IMG/VR virus record: IMGVR_UViG_3300020469_003577
Span: 1-50,988 of that record
Strand: one strand, 5' to 3'
From: a virus
Length of the DNA: 50,988 nucleotides
Position numbers and translations under genes: made by a program
Part shown: positions 1 to 7,263 of the stretch, piece by piece
How positions within the stretch are numbered: position 1 is the stretch's first letter
Layout of the letters: each line of letters begins with the position of its first letter
The notes under the pieces: model-generated
Seen by the model: only the letters and a program-made list of their open reading frames with translations
What the model was told of the DNA's origin: nothing
The model's database searches: none

Positions 1-4
1 AGTA

Positions 5-18
5 TGAGCTATAGCTCA
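5..18. repeat. 14-bp perfect palindrome at the window edge
   Basis: TGAGCTATAGCTCA reads the same on both strands. It lies in about 95 bases with no gene, beyond the end of the last minus-strand gene. It could form a small hairpin, or be the beginning of a structured RNA continuing past the window edge, because TAGCTCA on the minus strand resembles the 8-14 segment of a tRNA. The rest of that RNA is outside the window, so no RNA gene is called. Confidence 0.35.
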
Positions 19-95
19 ATTCCATTCCATGTACCATCGGCCATCCTATACCATATAATATAGCATAGCAGCATAATGCGAATCTAATCCATAGT

Positions 96-461
96 CTACT
101 CTTCTGGTTGACCATCCGATGTTCTCCAATTGGGTGTATGTTCTACATAATCATCCATTCTAGTACTTGTATCACTCCAATCACCTTGAACAGCGACCGT
201 TTGCTTGTCTTTGCGGAACTTTCGATCATTTCGCGTTTCCGTCCGATTCCAATGGCCTACTATGTCAAGATTAATCCAAGCTGACATTACATCATTACTA
301 TATGCCATTGCTGGATACCTTTGCGCGATTACGTTCCTTCCGTCCGCATCCGCTACATAAAATCCCGCCCGTTCATTTGCAATTGTTTTCGCGGCGGGCA
401 TTTTCTTTAAAATTCGGCGCTTCGCCTCGTAATAGGCTCTTAATCTCGTCTCTTTATTCAT
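96..461 (-). CDS. Hypothetical phage protein
   Basis: A 121-residue polar, basic protein with no family I recognise. An upstream ATG at 470 is in frame. The ATG at 461 (MNKETRL) is preferred because it overlaps the preceding gene's stop by only 8 bases, the usual arrangement here. The stretch MPAAKTIANERAGFYVADAD near the N terminus looks globular, and the C terminus is hydrophilic. Local base composition is richer in G and C than most neighbours (for example GCGGCGGGC near 390), which may mean a different origin. Last gene of the operon seen in the window. Confidence 0.6.
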   Translation of the reverse strand: MNKETRLRAYYEAKRRILKKMPAAKTIANERAGFYVADADGRNVIAQRYPAMAYSNDVMSAWINLDIVGHWNRTETRNDRKFRKDKQTVAVQGDWSDTSTRMDDYVEHTPNWRTSDGQPEE

Positions 462-792
462 CACTATCATTTACCATTTTTCTTATTAATGCTCCTAGTT
501 CAAAATTATTAGGAGTCGCTCTAGTCAGATCATACACATCAGCAAATGATGGTATCTCTTTTAAACTATAACTCACATCCCATTCAGCTCCTTCAGGTAA
601 GCTGCATTCCCAAGTAGTTTCTAAATCTATAGCTTGTCTATCTATTATTTCATAGTACTCATCTTCTGATACTTGTACTTGTAATGTATCAACATGTTCA
701 CCGGGCTCTCTCATATAGACCCTTCCTGTTATAGGCTCACCTGTGTTAATTTCCTTAAGCGTCTCTTCGCTTATCCATAATGTAATTTTCAT
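454..792 (-). CDS. Hypothetical acidic protein
   Basis: A 112-residue acidic protein beginning MKITLW. The frame is open upstream to a TTG at 813, but the ATG at 792 has AAAGGA just upstream and clears the stop of the large VWA gene by a few bases, so it is the better start. The predicted mix of short strands and helices, with many Glu and Asp residues, gives no recognisable domain. It overlaps the next gene by 8 bases and is probably co-transcribed with the VWA protein from the promoter near 2860. Function unknown. Confidence 0.65.
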   Translation of the reverse strand: MKITLWISEETLKEINTGEPITGRVYMREPGEHVDTLQVQVSEDEYYEIIDRQAIDLETTWECSLPEGAEWDVSYSLKEIPSFADVYDLTRATPNNFELGALIRKMVNDSDE

Positions 793-796
793 ACTC

Positions 797-2827
797 TTAT
801 CCTTTAGTTGCAAATTTACTATTTAATGACTTAGCTAATGGCATGATCTTATCAGTAGCTATCTTTTCAGCATCCTTACCATACATCTTTTTGAAAGTAC
901 TCATATCAGCTCCATCATAAGAACAAATATAATAAGATAATATCTTGATACCAGCAGCTCTCATTTTCTCTACTTGAGCTTTAGTATGGTTTGTTGCACT
1001 ATCTCCATAGTAATCAACTCCAGGACCACTGAATCCAGGCATACCATCTGAGAAGTTTATGAAGTAAGTGTCTGTATTGTTTGATACCTTAAGCATCTCT
1101 TTCATTGTTGCTTCGAAGCAAAGACCTTCTGGAGTAGAACCTGAACATCTGATGTGAGCAAACAATCTAGTAATCTTGCTGAACTTATCTTTTCTTGAAT
1201 CATATGCTATAAGCATACAAGGTAGATACTTATCACCTACATAGTCAACACTTCTGTAAGTAATAACAACATCCATATTGCTAACCATCGAAGCAGCTTT
1301 TGCAATTGCTACTGCAGCTGTTTGAGCTTGCTCCCATTCAGAGCCACTCATAGAACCAGAAGCATCAATTGATAAGTAAAGAAGTACAGGATTGAAAGTA
1401 TCAACGTCTAACCTAGAGAAAACAGCTTCAGCACCATGTCCTAAAGATGATATCAATCTTCTGTCTATCTTACCATTACGTAATCTAGTCGTCTTAAGAG
1501 TAGTATCTTCATTACGAACTTGTAACTTACGACCTAACATAGTTCCCATTCTTGTACCTTTCTCGATACATGCAGCCCATCGTTTATTGCTCGTTGAGAA
1601 CATAGTTGTATATACCTCTGATTCTATTAAAGCTTTTGTCATATTGTTAATAACAATGCAATCAATACCTTTTTGAGTACCATAAGCATTACCATAGTAA
1701 TCAGTCTTCTCAATACCTTCACCAACCTTCTTCATATTCACGTCAGCTTCAGTCATTGCATCTACTTTCTTATTATCAGATTTAGATAACTTAGACTTCT
1801 TGATATCTCCTTCCATGAAGTCTTTTTGCTTTTGAATTGCATTATCTAACTGACGACGTTGTCTTGGATTTAAGTCATAGTTCTTATCATCTGTACCAGT
1901 AGTAGCTTCACCACCTTGAGCTGAACTACCATCATCTTCTCCTTGATCAGAACCTTGACCAGTACCTTCTCCTTGACCTTCTCCGTCTTGAGGAGTATCT
2001 TGATCTTGCATCTCGTCCCCTTGCGGATTATCTTGAGCTTCTGCTTCTGCTTTCGCTTCTGCTTCTGCTTTCGCTTGAGCTTCTGCTTTCGCTATATTCG
2101 TAGCAATGATAGTTTCAATCTCAGCAGCAACATTTAATGCATCTTGAGTAGATTTTAATCGCTTGATATTACGAAGATCTAATACATTCCAGATATCTCT
2201 AAGACCTGGCATAGCATCTAAGTCAGTAGCAGTATTAGTAAAGTTAATGATACGGAACATGTAGTTATCACGAGTTACTTCGCGCTTATCACCACTCTTA
2301 AGAGCTTTTGTAATAATATTAGCTTCGAAGTACTTCTTATACATAGCTTTATAATATGCCTTATAACCAGGTGCACTACTATATACGAAATAATCGATTC
2401 TTCTATCTTCTACATAATTAAGAATTTCTTTAAGATTTAAGTAAGTATCGTACCCACCATCTTCAAACCAATCTTTACCAGCTTCTTTCCACTCATTTCT
2501 CAATGCATCTTGCATATCTGAAAGAATGTTGAAGTCAGTTAAAGCGCAGTGAGAACCTTCATGAAGTGCTAATCCTACTACATGATCGAAATTGCTATCA
2601 TCTACCTTAGAAGATATAGTAACAACTTGACCATCTGTGTAGCTATCATTCCCACTATTATATTTAACAGGAATTGACTTACCAGTAACTATACTTACGA
2701 AGTTAGCAATAGCACGCTTCGTAGCAGCAAGTTTAACATAATCTTTACTAGGAGCTAATCTCTGCCCTGTTAGCACATCTACGTCAGTGCCTCTATCCAT
2801 CCAAAAATCTGTGTGTAATGTATTCAT
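797..2827 (-). CDS. HExxH zincin-like / von Willebrand factor A domain protein
   Basis: A 676-residue protein with two recognisable parts. The N-terminal third holds HEGSH at residues 89-93, the zinc-binding signature of gluzincin-like peptidases. Residues about 240-310 are a low-complexity Ala/Glu/Lys then Gln/Asp/Gly linker. The C-terminal 190 residues form a VWA domain with an intact MIDAS: D488-A-S490-G-S492, T565 and D594 bind a divalent metal. In bacteria, similar proteins usually pair with a MoxR-type AAA ATPase; none is adjacent here. A protease or a metal-dependent protein-remodelling factor is inferred. It has its own promoter-like motif at 2854-2886, giving a leader of about 26 bases. 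Confidence 0.8.
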   Translation of the reverse strand: MNTLHTDFWMDRGTDVDVLTGQRLAPSKDYVKLAATKRAIANFVSIVTGKSIPVKYNSGNDSYTDGQVVTISSKVDDSNFDHVVGLALHEGSHCALTDFNILSDMQDALRNEWKEAGKDWFEDGGYDTYLNLKEILNYVEDRRIDYFVYSSAPGYKAYYKAMYKKYFEANIITKALKSGDKREVTRDNYMFRIINFTNTATDLDAMPGLRDIWNVLDLRNIKRLKSTQDALNVAAEIETIIATNIAKAEAQAKAEAEAKAEAEAQDNPQGDEMQDQDTPQDGEGQGEGTGQGSDQGEDDGSSAQGGEATTGTDDKNYDLNPRQRRQLDNAIQKQKDFMEGDIKKSKLSKSDNKKVDAMTEADVNMKKVGEGIEKTDYYGNAYGTQKGIDCIVINNMTKALIESEVYTTMFSTSNKRWAACIEKGTRMGTMLGRKLQVRNEDTTLKTTRLRNGKIDRRLISSLGHGAEAVFSRLDVDTFNPVLLYLSIDASGSMSGSEWEQAQTAAVAIAKAASMVSNMDVVITYRSVDYVGDKYLPCMLIAYDSRKDKFSKITRLFAHIRCSGSTPEGLCFEATMKEMLKVSNNTDTYFINFSDGMPGFSGPGVDYYGDSATNHTKAQVEKMRAAGIKILSYYICSYDGADMSTFKKMYGKDAEKIATDKIMPLAKSLNSKFATKG

Positions 2828-2853
2828 CTTTATCTTTTTACTAATTTCTATAC

Positions 2854-2886
2854 CTTAATATAGTAATAATATCTCGGGTATGCAAC
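2854..2886 (-). promoter_or_regulatory. Promoter of the Bacteroidota type for the VWA gene
   Basis: On the minus strand GTTG is followed by exactly 20 bases and then TATATTAAG. This fits the Bacteroidota vegetative promoter (-33 TTG, -7 TAnnTTTG). It lies about 26 bases upstream of the ATG at 2827, in the only gap between this gene and the one before it. Confidence 0.65.
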
Positions 2887-2913
2887 TTTTTTACCAATTA
2901 TTTTCAAAAAAGT

Positions 2914-3228
2914 TTAGTATTTATCATACCAATTGAATAGCCCATCTTCCAATGCTTGCATTTTAGCATCATGCTTTGCTTGAGCCTTAGCTTCATTCTC
3001 CATGCTGAAGTAGCCATTAATAACTGATTCAAAATCACCACCACTTGATATTGGAGTATCAGTAGTAGCTACAACTCTATATGTAGGTTGAAAATCCTCA
3101 CATAGAGCTTCATCATAAGCCTTTAGCTTATTATATTGCTCAATATTAATATGTGTTTGTCTAGAGATCCACATAATCATATTGTATTCATTGATGTTGT
3201 CTGCTGTAATTTCGATGTCTTTAATCAT
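2914..3228 (-). CDS. Hypothetical small acidic protein
   Basis: A 104-residue protein, MIKDIEITADN at the N terminus, with charged amphipathic helices and a C-terminal Ala/Lys/Gln-rich helix. No family recognised. It sits alone between two promoter-like motifs: one upstream at 3263-3296 drives it, the other downstream at 2854-2886 drives the VWA gene. Its leader ends in CACACACT directly before the ATG, a feature shared with small genes at 47422 and 47603. That suggests a common early-expressed class. No clear ribosome-binding site. Confidence 0.65.
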   Translation of the reverse strand: MIKDIEITADNINEYNMIMWISRQTHINIEQYNKLKAYDEALCEDFQPTYRVVATTDTPISSGGDFESVINGYFSMENEAKAQAKHDAKMQALEDGLFNWYDKY

Positions 3229-3262
3229 AGTGTGTGTTTTACTGTTCTTGAATTTCTTATAG

Positions 3263-3296
3263 TATAAATATACGAAGAGTTATTCGGGGAGGCAAC
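3263..3296 (-). promoter_or_regulatory. Promoter, strong GTTGCCTCCC class
   Basis: Minus-strand GTTG, 20 bases, TATATTTATA. The 34-base block differs at one position from the promoter at 47621-47654, far more similar than the general motif requires, including the segments GCCTCCCCGAA and CTCTTCG. Drives the 104-residue gene starting at 3228. Confidence 0.75.
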
Positions 3297-3312
3297 TATT
3301 TACACAACTATT

Positions 3313-3858
3313 TTATAGAAAACCACCATTTTTTTTGAATCTATTCTTTTCGATTGTCGAACGACATGGTGGACCTACTTGGAGGTAGTAACAATTAAGG
3401 CATAGTACACGGAGATTATTTAGCTCATGATTAGTTTTATCACCATCTATCCAATCTAGCATAAGTGGTGCATTTAAATCAGTAATACGCTTTTCATCAA
3501 AGCCGCATGACTCACATGCTTCAGCTTTATAAGCTTCTCTAAATAATCTTTCTTTAAGTTTATCAGTAGGATGCTCTGGATGCATTCCAGCTAGAACCTC
3601 TTCGATTGGATACTTATCTTTGTAACCTTTTCTTGATTTGTGTGTAATACCTGCACCTCGTTGATTTTTATGAGATTCAAATAATGAAATACCATCATCG
3701 TTGAAGTACATTTTAGCATATTTTTTATAAGTATTATAGTGAAGACCTAGAAATTTAGCAGCAGATCTATTCGACAGAGTATTCTTCATAGCATGTTCTA
3801 TCTCACTCTGTAAGATATTAAATGAACCGCTCTTACCCTGTCGTTTAAAACGTCTCAT
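3313..3858 (-). CDS. HTH plus HNH-type nuclease-like protein
   Basis: 181 residues. The N-terminal segment around residues 28-50 (SNRSAAKFLGLHYNTYKKYA) looks like a helix-turn-helix of the kind found in homing-type nucleases. The C-terminal segment has a Cys pair (CESC), then LDWIDGDKTNHELNNLRVLC and a second CxxC (CLNC), the layout of a zinc-stabilised HNH fold. The usual first His of HNH (HHxD or DHxD) is Trp in LDWID, so catalytic activity is uncertain. It may be a nuclease or only a DNA-binding protein. Its ATG overlaps the upstream stop as TAATG. Confidence 0.7.
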   Translation of the reverse strand: MRRFKRQGKSGSFNILQSEIEHAMKNTLSNRSAAKFLGLHYNTYKKYAKMYFNDDGISLFESHKNQRGAGITHKSRKGYKDKYPIEEVLAGMHPEHPTDKLKERLFREAYKAEACESCGFDEKRITDLNAPLMLDWIDGDKTNHELNNLRVLCLNCYYLQVGPPCRSTIEKNRFKKNGGFL

Positions 3859-4076
3859 TACTTCTTAGGAAAATTGGAGAATTGATATTCACAATTATAT
3901 TCTTCTGCAAGGCGTCTTGTTGCAACTAAAGCGTTATTAATACCATCAACTACCTCTGCAGCAATTGGAGTATCATGGTGAAACACACTAATAATAAATT
4001 CGTTTGTATTATCTTTAATAAGGGATGCTCTCACATTATAATCTGTTGTTTTACCCTGTGGTGTATTAAATGGCAT
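3858..4076 (-). CDS. Hypothetical small protein
   Basis: A 72-residue protein beginning MPFNTPQGKTTDYNV. It reads as a two- or three-strand sheet followed by a helix (GINNALVATRRLAEEY). No family recognised. It ends in a TAATG overlap with the HTH/HNH gene, and its own start lies 2 bases after the stop of the 66-residue gene, so the three are probably translated together. Function unknown. Confidence 0.6.
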   Translation of the reverse strand: MPFNTPQGKTTDYNVRASLIKDNTNEFIISVFHHDTPIAAEVVDGINNALVATRRLAEEYNCEYQFSNFPKK

Positions 4077-4078
4077 AA

Positions 4079-4279
4079 CTATTCCTCTCTTAATTCATAT
4101 AACTTTTGTTTAAACCTAAGCTGTAAATATTTGCTAGTAATATACTTAATATCATAGTTACGCTGTAACAATCTTATTAATCGCTTGCAGGTTGATAATT
4201 GCTCTTGATTTATACAAGATCTAATACATTGTATCACCCATATTATAGCAAAGTCTTTACGTGTTGGCTCTTTTTTCAT
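4079..4279 (-). CDS. Hypothetical basic small protein, possibly leaderless
   Basis: A 66-residue Lys/Arg-rich, mostly helical protein (MKKEPTRKDFAIIW). No family recognised; small basic helical proteins in phages often bind nucleic acid or host proteins, but nothing specific points to that here. There is no ribosome-binding site. The ATG lies 3 bases after the TATATTTATA element of a promoter-like motif at 4283-4316, so the message may begin at or next to the start codon. Confidence 0.6.
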   Translation of the reverse strand: MKKEPTRKDFAIIWVIQCIRSCINQEQLSTCKRLIRLLQRNYDIKYITSKYLQLRFKQKLYELREE

Positions 4280-4282
4280 ATA

Positions 4283-4316
4283 TATAAATATACGAAAAAT
4301 AAATTAGATAACCTAC
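4283..4316 (-). promoter_or_regulatory. Promoter of the GTAG-N20-TATATT type
   Basis: Minus-strand GTAG, 20 bases, TATATTTATA preceded by TTCG. The GTAG end overlaps the TAG stop of the DUF5675 gene. Two other motifs with GTAG in place of GTTG (30687-30720 and 39987-40018) have the same GTAGGT start. The start codon at 4279 is 13 bases from the first T of the -10 element. Confidence 0.6.
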
Positions 4317-4798
4317 TACCCTACAAAATCATAATCAGTGTAAGTAATCCAAACTTTCTCACCGCGCTCAAGTTCATTAGCTATCATAGGATAAATACGC
4401 TTGTATGCTTGTGTTGATTTACCTATAAATCCGTTCTTTACTAATTGATTATTCTCTTGAGAGTCACCTATAATAAGGCAACCACTTGTGTGCTCATCTG
4501 TATTACCTGTATGAATGAGTATGTATTCGAAGCCTGGTACATCTTGCACATGCAGCATTCCTTTATGCATATCAGGGAATCTTTTTGTATACTTTCCATG
4601 GAATCCACCAACTGTTCTTAATTTAATCTCATAAGTACCAGCAGGTACACGAGTTTCATGCATTACTTTATCATTACGAAACTCATCCTCTAATGTATAA
4701 CATAAAAACTGACGCATACTTGTGTCAGCACCTAATTGAAATAATAATCCAGATGATGAATCAGATTCTGAACTAATTCTTAAAACTTCTAATTTCAT
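4316..4798 (-). CDS. DUF5675 family protein, possible cell-wall-active enzyme
   Basis: 160 residues with the DUF5675 pattern: YTLED near residue 35, a VPAGTYEI strand, then ILIHTGN and TSGCLIIGD. The HTGN...SGC arrangement resembles the His and Cys of L,D-transpeptidase-like or endopeptidase folds, so a lysis or cell-wall role is a reasonable inference; catalytic function is not shown by the sequence. The start at 4798 (MKLEVLRI) is chosen over a longer open frame because it follows the upstream stop by one base (TAATATG). It sits close to holin-like and membrane genes. Confidence 0.7.
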   Translation of the reverse strand: MKLEVLRISSESDSSSGLLFQLGADTSMRQFLCYTLEDEFRNDKVMHETRVPAGTYEIKLRTVGGFHGKYTKRFPDMHKGMLHVQDVPGFEYILIHTGNTDEHTSGCLIIGDSQENNQLVKNGFIGKSTQAYKRIYPMIANELERGEKVWITYTDYDFVG

Positions 4799-4799
4799 A

Positions 4800-5423
4800 T
4801 TACCACTTTTTACAAGACCAGTACCCTGGTGTTGTTTTATCTTTCTTTTGATCACATTTATGTCTAGCTCTGAATGATTTGCGTCGTTCAGGATTATCTT
4901 TTTTAATTACCATACCTTTCTGACCAAAGTTTACTTTAACAATATTACCTTTAGCATTCTTAACATATACTTTAAACTTTTTAACATCGCCTTGCATAGG
5001 AGTATTGAGCTTTACCTTTCTACCTTCATATTCACCTTCCTGTAACTCATTGTGAGGATTCTGCTTCTTAATATAATCAGATAATTTATTTAGTGCATCA
5101 TACTCTTTCAAATAACCTTCCTTTATCTTAACGCATTTATCCTTACCATTAACTGTACCTGCATAACGATACCCATCCCAACATGCTTTACCATCTGCAC
5201 CTTTAATCTTTGCCTCACTAGTCTTTTTCTTACCTCTACGCATGTTTAATTGCCACCGTGCCATTCTACCCTTCTCTCCACTTGCCTTTGATAATTTTTG
5301 TAATTGCGCCATAGATGCTTTTTTAGGTATACCTACTCGTTTTGATATACCCTTTCGACCTGGATTCTTACCATCTTTAAAGTTTTCATCCATACATGTA
5401 TTACATCCACAGCCACAACTCAT
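4800..5423 (-). CDS. Basic Cys-rich virion-type protein
   Basis: 207 residues, very Lys/Arg-rich. The N terminus carries a Cys cluster (CGCGCNTC). Residues about 35-70 have the segment ASMAQLQKLS followed by RMARWQLNMRRGKKK. The C terminus reads NPERRKSFRARHKCDQKKDK and then YWSCKKW, a module I associate with structural proteins of T4-like and marine phages. Binding to DNA or to capsid components is inferred from the charge. Its ATG overlaps the upstream gene's stop (ATGA), placing it in the virion/lysis operon. Exact role unknown. Confidence 0.65.
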   Translation of the reverse strand: MSCGCGCNTCMDENFKDGKNPGRKGISKRVGIPKKASMAQLQKLSKASGEKGRMARWQLNMRRGKKKTSEAKIKGADGKACWDGYRYAGTVNGKDKCVKIKEGYLKEYDALNKLSDYIKKQNPHNELQEGEYEGRKVKLNTPMQGDVKKFKVYVKNAKGNIVKVNFGQKGMVIKKDNPERRKSFRARHKCDQKKDKTTPGYWSCKKW

Positions 5424-5776
5424 AAGAACCTCGCTAAGTCTGAAACTGCTTGTCTAGCACTTGATATCTTTAACCCATAGTATTTTACTAAATATGTAAG
5501 TAATTTACCGGCTCTATCTAACGTCTTATTACTAACTTCGTTAACATTTTCTTTCTTATCTATCTCAGGATGGAATCCAAGATACACTCGCTTGGCTTGA
5601 CCATGTGATTTACCATCACCTTTAAGTTCTGCGGATACAATATTAGATGGCTTATCATACCAATAATAAACATCATACCCCTTATCTTCTCTCCACTTAA
5701 CAACGAGCCCTCTTTGATGCTCATCAGTATCAGCTTGTAGTACTACTGCTTTCCCTTTAGGTAATTTTACTGCCAT
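5420..5776 (-). CDS. Hypothetical protein in the virion/lysis operon
   Basis: 118 residues. The N-terminal half is predicted to be beta-rich (KAVVLQADTDEHQRGLVVKW, then YDVYYWYD), the C-terminal half helical (LLTYLVKYYGLKISSARQAV). No family recognised. It is coupled at both ends: TAATG with the gene before and ATGA with the gene after. The context suggests a structural or assembly function, but this is only context. Confidence 0.6.
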   Translation of the reverse strand: MAVKLPKGKAVVLQADTDEHQRGLVVKWREDKGYDVYYWYDKPSNIVSAELKGDGKSHGQAKRVYLGFHPEIDKKENVNEVSNKTLDRAGKLLTYLVKYYGLKISSARQAVSDLARFL

Positions 5777-6099
5777 TATACATCCTTTACACTTTTACTT
5801 TTATAATCAATAGACCTTGACCTACCTCTATTATCTGTTACCTGTTGTATTTTTCTAACAGCTAAATAAGCTTGACTAACAGGGTCTCTATCTGAAGAGG
5901 TTATTCCCATGGTAAATGAGAAAGTCATCTTATCTAATTCATCTAATCCATTATCTGCGTCTGTTTTTGTATTATAAATACGAATTTCAGCCACGGTATT
6001 AGGTGACTGATTAGCATTGTAAATTATATTAGTAATTTTATGATATGCCTTACTAGATGTAACACCATGTCGTGTTGTATATCCAAACTCTAGTGCCAT
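5776..6099 (-). CDS. Hypothetical beta-rich protein
   Basis: 107 residues from the ATG at 6099 (MALEFGYTTRHGV), chosen because it follows the upstream stop by one base (TAATATG), the same junction as at 4798. An upstream in-frame start at 6144 would overlap the neighbour by 44 bases. Alternating polar and hydrophobic strands (AEIRIYNTKTDADNGLDEL) look like a small tail, neck or baseplate component, but no family is recognised. Confidence 0.6.
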   Translation of the reverse strand: MALEFGYTTRHGVTSSKAYHKITNIIYNANQSPNTVAEIRIYNTKTDADNGLDELDKMTFSFTMGITSSDRDPVSQAYLAVRKIQQVTDNRGRSRSIDYKSKSVKDV

Positions 6100-6100
6100 A

Positions 6101-6430
6101 TTATCTCTTCCAGTATGATCGCCATTCACTAAAGCTAGGAGCATTAGAAACAGCTGTTACATCATTTGATTTTAATTTGTTTTGTGCACCTAATCCATCT
6201 CCGTCAGAAGTAATCATAAAAGCAAATTTCTCTTTAGTATTAACAGCAAAAAGCCCTGCAGGTAAGCTTACTATATATGTTCCTTTAGGTACCTTAGCAT
6301 AGCTCTTATCAGTTGTATATAAAGCTCCAGGTACTCCACCTCTTGCTTTTGTATTAAACTTAACCATAGCTGGTCGTTTAATTAGCCACCCCTTTGCATT
6401 ACCTTCCATTAATAAATCTCTTAATTTCAT
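6101..6430 (-). CDS. Hypothetical protein
   Basis: 109 residues, MKLRDLLMEGNAKGW at the N terminus. The opening KLRDLLMEG is a short amphipathic helix like those at the start of several virion-associated proteins of T4-like marine phages. The rest is predicted strands rich in Gly and Ser. Start is coupled to the previous gene by ATGA. No catalytic motif seen; function unknown. Confidence 0.6.
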   Translation of the reverse strand: MKLRDLLMEGNAKGWLIKRPAMVKFNTKARGGVPGALYTTDKSYAKVPKGTYIVSLPAGLFAVNTKEKFAFMITSDGDGLGAQNKLKSNDVTAVSNAPSFSEWRSYWKR

Positions 6431-6621
6431 AGTCCCATACCTCGTCGGTTATATTTTGTTCTTTGGTCTACATCTACATATTGTACTGAATCATATGTTC
6501 CACAATGTGGACATCTTAATTTATCTAATCTAGATGCTTCATTTATTTTCCACTCTTCATCACAAGCTTTATCAGCACATTTATAAATATATGTATGTCG
6601 AATAAAAACCTTGTGCGGCAT
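6427..6621 (-). CDS. Small zinc-ribbon protein
   Basis: 64 residues with one predicted zinc ribbon: C15 and C20 (CADKAC) and a second knuckle CPHC near residue 38. The second knuckle matches the rubredoxin-like CPxCG form; the first has four residues between its cysteines rather than two. Such small ribbons bind nucleic acid or protein partners. It is flanked by TAATG (upstream) and ATGA (downstream) overlaps. Confidence 0.65.
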   Translation of the reverse strand: MPHKVFIRHTYIYKCADKACDEEWKINEASRLDKLRCPHCGTYDSVQYVDVDQRTKYNRRGMGL

Positions 6622-6962
6622 TAGAAGGCCTCCATTACTAATTCATCAATAGCATTTTGGACCTCTTTTCTAGTAGCTTCCATAGTCATCATAATATTTG
6701 CTTGAAACCTTTTCGCTTCTTCATTATTATTAAATACTACTAATGTGGGTACTACTACTATTTTATATTCTGAAGCCCATCTAGAATCAGCAGCTATATC
6801 AACTCTTTGTACCTGACAATCAGTTAACTTACTTAACCATTCAACATCATTAGATTTATTAAAACTAGCATTAAATTCAACAATTACCATGCCATCAGGA
6901 AAATCTTGTCCAATACATAGTGTGTTTATTATAAATAGTATTCCAAATATTATCTTTTTCAT
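6621..6962 (-). CDS. Secreted thioredoxin-fold protein without the CxxC active site
   Basis: 113 residues. Residues 1-19 are a signal peptide (two Lys, then a hydrophobic core, ending near IGQ). The remainder has the thioredoxin layout: a beta strand MVIVEFNAS, a helix, a central strand, and KIVVVPTLVVFNN with the cis-Pro of the VPT motif. Where thioredoxins carry WCxxC there is FNASFNKSNDVEW, so disulfide exchange is not expected. A periplasmic binding or chaperone role is inferred. It has a strong ribosome-binding site (AGGAG) that includes the stop codon of the preceding gene. Confidence 0.7.
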   Translation of the reverse strand: MKKIIFGILFIINTLCIGQDFPDGMVIVEFNASFNKSNDVEWLSKLTDCQVQRVDIAADSRWASEYKIVVVPTLVVFNNNEEAKRFQANIMMTMEATRKEVQNAIDELVMEAF

Positions 6963-6969
6963 AACTCTC

Positions 6970-7254
6970 CTATCTTAATTTATCAATCTTATCCTCAATA
7001 CTCTTCAAATCATCTTTAATCTCCTTCACATCATCTTGAGTTGTCATAATAGTTTGACGGATTAATTGATCTTTCATATCATACTCCATTCTAGTTATTT
7101 CAGGATCAGGTGGTAGAGGGAGTTCCTTAGCCTCAGCTATATCATTTTGTAGTGTAAACCACATACCTACCAATGTAAATATTAACACAGCTATACCTGC
7201 TAACGTTTTTACACTTATATTTAAACTAGTATCTTCACTCAATTCTTTAGCCAT
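6970..7254 (-). CDS. Single-pass membrane protein with C-terminal coiled coil
   Basis: 94 residues. One transmembrane helix at about residues 16-36 (VKTLAGIAVLIFTLVGMWF) is followed by a Pro-rich turn and a strongly charged helix ending in DDVKEIKDDLKSIEDKIDKL, with the heptad pattern of a coiled coil. Small proteins like this beside lysis genes in marine phages are often called holin- or spanin-like, but the topology alone does not prove it. Its TAG stop forms part of the next gene's ribosome-binding site. Confidence 0.65.
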   Translation of the reverse strand: MAKELSEDTSLNISVKTLAGIAVLIFTLVGMWFTLQNDIAEAKELPLPPDPEITRMEYDMKDQLIRQTIMTTQDDVKEIKDDLKSIEDKIDKLR

Positions 7255-7263
7255 TGCTATCTC

